Assembly: GCA_045576895.1 (NCBI GenBank)
Contig: JAZNHI010000249.1
Coordinates: 1-16,114 of the forward strand
Direction of reading: 5' to 3'
DNA length: 16,114 nucleotides
From: UBA3792 sp045576895
GTDB lineage: Bacteria > Bacillota > Clostridia > Christensenellales > CAG-138
Part shown: piece by piece, positions 13,943-16,114 of the stretch
How positions within the stretch are numbered: the first letter of the stretch is position 1
Layout of the letters: each line of letters begins with the position of its first letter
Translations under genes and position numbers: made by a program
Notes under the pieces: generated by a model
Told to the model about the DNA's origin: nothing
The model's database searches: none
What the model saw: only the letters and a program-made list of their open reading frames with translations

Positions 13943-15184
13943 ATGAATACGTCAAAGAAAATCTTAAACTGGATCGTCGCCGTGCTCAAGGGCACGCTGG
14001 TCGGTCTCGCCATCGTCATCCCCGGCGTGTCCGGCGGATCGATGCTTCTCGCCATCGGCGTCTACGAGGACGCTGTCTCCATCACCTCGAAAGACAAAGC
14101 TCGCCGCCGCGCCGCGATCAAAAAGCTGATCCCGTATGCGATCGGCATCGTGCTCGGCGTCGTCGCGCTGTCGTTCGTCGTCACCTGGCTGCTCGCGAAC
14201 TTCGAGTTCTTCACGATCCTGCTGTTCTCGGGTCTGATCCTCGGCTCGCTTCCGATGCTGTTCAAAAACATCAAGGGACACAAGGTCAAGCCGGGCTACA
14301 TCGTCGTCGCGGTCGTGATGATCGCGCTGATGGTGCTGCTGCCGTATCTCAACAGCAACACGTCCGAAAGCTTCAAAAAGCTTTCCGCCGCCGACACGCT
14401 TTCCGTCGGCGAACGCGTCGTGCTGACGGAGAGCGGTGAAGACACGCTGACCGTGCATAACGGCGACACGAGCGTTTCCGTGTGGGAGATCAAGAGCGCA
14501 GGCGGCACGTTCGGCAAGCCTTCGGACGGCTACCAGCTGCGCAGCGGCGCGGACAAAAAGCTGTTCCTGCGGCTTTCCGCCGGAGCGTTCCTGACCGTCG
14601 AAAAGGAAAACGCGAGCGTATTCGATCTGCAGATGAATGCGGACGGCACACTGACGATCACCGCGCGCGATTCCGGCGAAGCGCTGACCTCCCCCGCCTA
14701 CCGCGCCGTCGACGCGCTGCACAACGGCGTGTGGAGCGCGCTCCTTGCCCTGCTGCTCGGCTTTATCGCGGCGGGCACCATGATCGTGCCGGGCATCTCC
14801 GGCTCGATGGTCATGCTCGTGCTGGGGTACTACTACAGCGTCATGACGCACCTCAAGAGCGCCGTGGTCTGTCTCTTCACGCTGAATTTTGCGCAGATGG
14901 GTCCGCATCTTCTGGTGCTGATCCCGTTCGGCATCGGCATTATCCTCGGTCTTCTGATCGTGTCGAAGGCGATCCGGTGGCTCCTTGACAAGCATCCCAC
15001 GCCGACCTATTACGGCATCCTTGCGCTGATGCTTGCCTCGCCCTATGCGATCTTCCTGAAGGCGAATTGCTTCGGTCCCGCGTTCGGCGCAAGCCTTGCG
15101 CAGTGGTGGTTCATCCCCGCTGCGGTCCTCTGTCTTGCCGCGGGCTTCGTCGTTTCCTATTATATGTCGAAGAAGGAAGGCTGA
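13943..15184 (+). CDS. DUF368 family membrane protein, PopT-like undecaprenyl-phosphate translocase, with soluble insertion
   Basis: DUF368 proteins (PopT) return undecaprenyl phosphate from the outer to the inner leaflet for cell-wall and glycan synthesis. The two family signature motifs are present in an internal repeat: AIVIPGVSGGSM (23-34) and MIVPGISGSMV (280-290), each followed by hydrophobic helices. At 413 residues the protein is longer than the usual 270-310, because a polar, beta-rich segment (about 137-262, including GYQLRSG and LRLSAGAFLTVEK) separates the two halves. The start at 13943 is forced: an in-frame TAA sits at 13931 and the next ATG is inside the first motif. There is no Shine-Dalgarno site, and the promoter position implies a leaderless mRNA. 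It is divergent from htrA and is followed by a terminator. Confidence 0.88.
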   Translation: MNTSKKILNWIVAVLKGTLVGLAIVIPGVSGGSMLLAIGVYEDAVSITSKDKARRRAAIKKLIPYAIGIVLGVVALSFVVTWLLANFEFFTILLFSGLILGSLPMLFKNIKGHKVKPGYIVVAVVMIALMVLLPYLNSNTSESFKKLSAADTLSVGERVVLTESGEDTLTVHNGDTSVSVWEIKSAGGTFGKPSDGYQLRSGADKKLFLRLSAGAFLTVEKENASVFDLQMNADGTLTITARDSGEALTSPAYRAVDALHNGVWSALLALLLGFIAAGTMIVPGISGSMVMLVLGYYYSVMTHLKSAVVCLFTLNFAQMGPHLLVLIPFGIGIILGLLIVSKAIRWLLDKHPTPTYYGILALMLASPYAIFLKANCFGPAFGASLAQWWFIPAAVLCLAAGFVVSYYMSKKEG

Positions 15185-15198
15185 CACAGTCTCTTTTT

Positions 15199-15222
15199 GC
15201 GGCGCAGATGCGCCGCTTTTTT
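15199..15222 (+). terminator. Rho-independent terminator of the DUF368 gene
   Basis: A GC-only 7-bp stem, GCGGCGC (15199-15205) with GCGCCGC (15210-15216), has a 4-nt loop and is followed by six Ts (15217-15222). It starts 15 nt after the stop. Confidence 0.93.
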
Positions 15223-15264
15223 CGTTCCCCGGCAGAAACATCCGACGAAACGCCGTTCCGTTTA

Positions 15265-15293
15265 TTGACATCAAATCGGCTTGCCGCTATACT
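15265..15293 (+). promoter_or_regulatory. Near-consensus promoter for the lipoprotein gene
   Basis: TTGACA (15265-15270) is a perfect -35, followed by a 17-nt spacer and TATACT (15288-15293). GGGAGG (15310-15315) and the ATG (15326) follow. It is the strongest promoter by consensus in the window. Confidence 0.88.
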
Positions 15294-15325
15294 GATAATA
15301 TCATCGGACGGGAGGTTTGCTTTAT

Positions 15326-15706
15326 ATGAAACGATGGATCGCATGGATTCTGCTTGCGGCGGCCGCGCTGACGCTCATCGGCTGCGGAAAGCAGGACGCG
15401 CTTGCCGGCACATGGAACATGGTCGCTTCCATGCAGCACAAGGAGCGCGCCGAGGAGATCAAAAACGGCACCTATGCCGCATCCTACACCTTCGACGGAC
15501 ACGGCAAAGGGACCCGGACCGTTTTTTCGGACGGAAAGACGACCTCGGGCTCGTTCCGCTATGAGCTCATCGAGCGGGGCACGACGATCCTGGTGATGGA
15601 CGATATCCAGATCCCGTATTCGCTGAACGGCGACACGCTCCAGCTTCAGGTGCCCATCGGCCAGGGTAAAAAGGATTTCCTGGTCTTTGAACGCTATAAA
15701 GCATGA
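15326..15706 (+). CDS. Small lipoprotein with lipocalin-like/DUF5640-like domain
   Basis: This is a 126-residue precursor with a basic N-terminus (MKRW), a hydrophobic core and a lipobox L-I-G-C with the lipidated cysteine at C20. The mature part (about 106 residues) begins with LAGTWNM and continues with YTFDGHGKGTRTVFSDG, SGSFRYEL, a Y-S-L-N-G-D-T-L strand and KKDFLVFERY. That beta-strand order is typical of small lipocalin-like DUF5640-type modules of Firmicutes (inference from pattern). GGGAGG lies 10 nt upstream of the ATG at 15326; a TTG at 15317 is too close to it. The gene has its own strong promoter and no terminator before the next gene, 33 nt away, so the two are probably co-transcribed. 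Function unknown. Confidence 0.82.
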   Translation: MKRWIAWILLAAAALTLIGCGKQDALAGTWNMVASMQHKERAEEIKNGTYAASYTFDGHGKGTRTVFSDGKTTSGSFRYELIERGTTILVMDDIQIPYSLNGDTLQLQVPIGQGKKDFLVFERYKA

Positions 15707-15739
15707 CCGTCCCGTCATCAATCGGAAGAGGTGCATTCT

Positions 15740-16114
15740 ATGACTTGTAAACAATGCGGAACCGTCGTCAATGAAAATCAGTCCTTCTGCGCATGCTGCG
15801 GCGCGCCGCTGGATCCCCCCGCGGAACCGGTATCGCGCAATCCGGAGCCTGCGCCGGACCCGTCCCTCTGGCCGGACGAAGCGCATTCCATGAACGGCGG
15901 CAAGCCCGACGGCGAACGCCCGAAGAAGAAGCCCGCCATCGTGCAGAAGAGCGGACGCAAAGCGCGCGAGCGGAAGAACGGCAGCCGCGCGCTTTGGATC
16001 ATTCTGCCCATCGCCGCGCTGCTGCTGATCGCCGCCGTCGTGTTCATCATTCTGTTTTTGATCAAGGAAAAGGACGTCGAGCCCGCCGATACGGATCGCC
16101 CCGCTGTGAGCGAA
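15740..16114 (+). CDS. Zinc-ribbon single-pass membrane protein, 3' end cut by the window
   Basis: The frame is open from ATG 15740 to the last base (125 residues, no stop), preceded by GGAAGAGG (15724-15731). An N-terminal Cys4 zinc ribbon has C3, C6, C17 and C20 (MTCKQCG ... FCACCGAPL). A Pro-rich and then strongly basic cytoplasmic segment (about 26-83, including RPKKKP and RKARERKNGSR) follows, and then one transmembrane helix (about 84-108) and the start of an outside acidic stalk. The architecture (ribbon, basic linker, transmembrane helix, ectodomain) is common in Clostridia, where the unseen C-terminal part often holds a beta-rich or peptidoglycan-related domain. It is probably in an operon with the lipoprotein gene. 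The ectodomain cannot be judged here. Confidence 0.85.
   Translation, partial: MTCKQCGTVVNENQSFCACCGAPLDPPAEPVSRNPEPAPDPSLWPDEAHSMNGGKPDGERPKKKPAIVQKSGRKARERKNGSRALWIILPIAALLLIAAVVFIILFLIKEKDVEPADTDRPAVSE

Overview
The window looks like a GC-rich Clostridia (Firmicutes) chromosome. Three things point there: the glycine decarboxylase P-protein is split into two genes (gcvPA and gcvPB), Shine-Dalgarno sites are strong AGGAGG-type, and DUF6273 ectodomain proteins with Thr/Pro linkers are present. Hand counts on sample lines give about 60-65% GC in most genes. I cannot name the genus.

Region 1 (1-6348) is a self-contained glycine cleavage operon: gcvT (5' end cut by the window edge), gcvH, gcvPA, gcvPB, lplA and lpdA, followed by a rho-independent terminator. 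It encodes all four cleavage proteins (P split in two, plus H, T and L) and the ligase that lipoylates the H-protein. Several genes are coupled by ATGA overlaps. The promoter, and any glycine riboswitch, would lie upstream of the window.

Region 2 (6349-7593) is the oddest part. An unrecognised 369-residue protein gene has its own extended -10 promoter and a perfect inverted repeat over the -35 region. It is lower in GC than its neighbours. It is followed by a second, broken copy of the last 22 codons of lpdA (7488-7553) and another terminator. A 24-bp exact direct repeat therefore brackets a cassette with a 1246-bp period, which suggests insertion or recombination at the 3' end of lpdA.

Region 3 (7594-12510) is a probable operon: a PlsC-type acyltransferase with a C-terminal zinc ribbon, a GltS-family transporter translationally coupled to it, and two single-pass membrane proteins carrying DUF6273 ectodomains. 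A terminator closes it and may also serve the convergent htrA gene.

Region 4 (12520-16114) is envelope-related. It holds a membrane-anchored HtrA protease (minus strand); a divergent DUF368/PopT-family undecaprenyl-phosphate translocase with a large soluble insertion and an apparently leaderless mRNA; a small lipoprotein behind a near-consensus promoter; and a zinc-ribbon/transmembrane protein cut by the window end.

I saw no RNA genes, CRISPR arrays, integrases or transposases. No stretch longer than about 180 bases lacks a gene.
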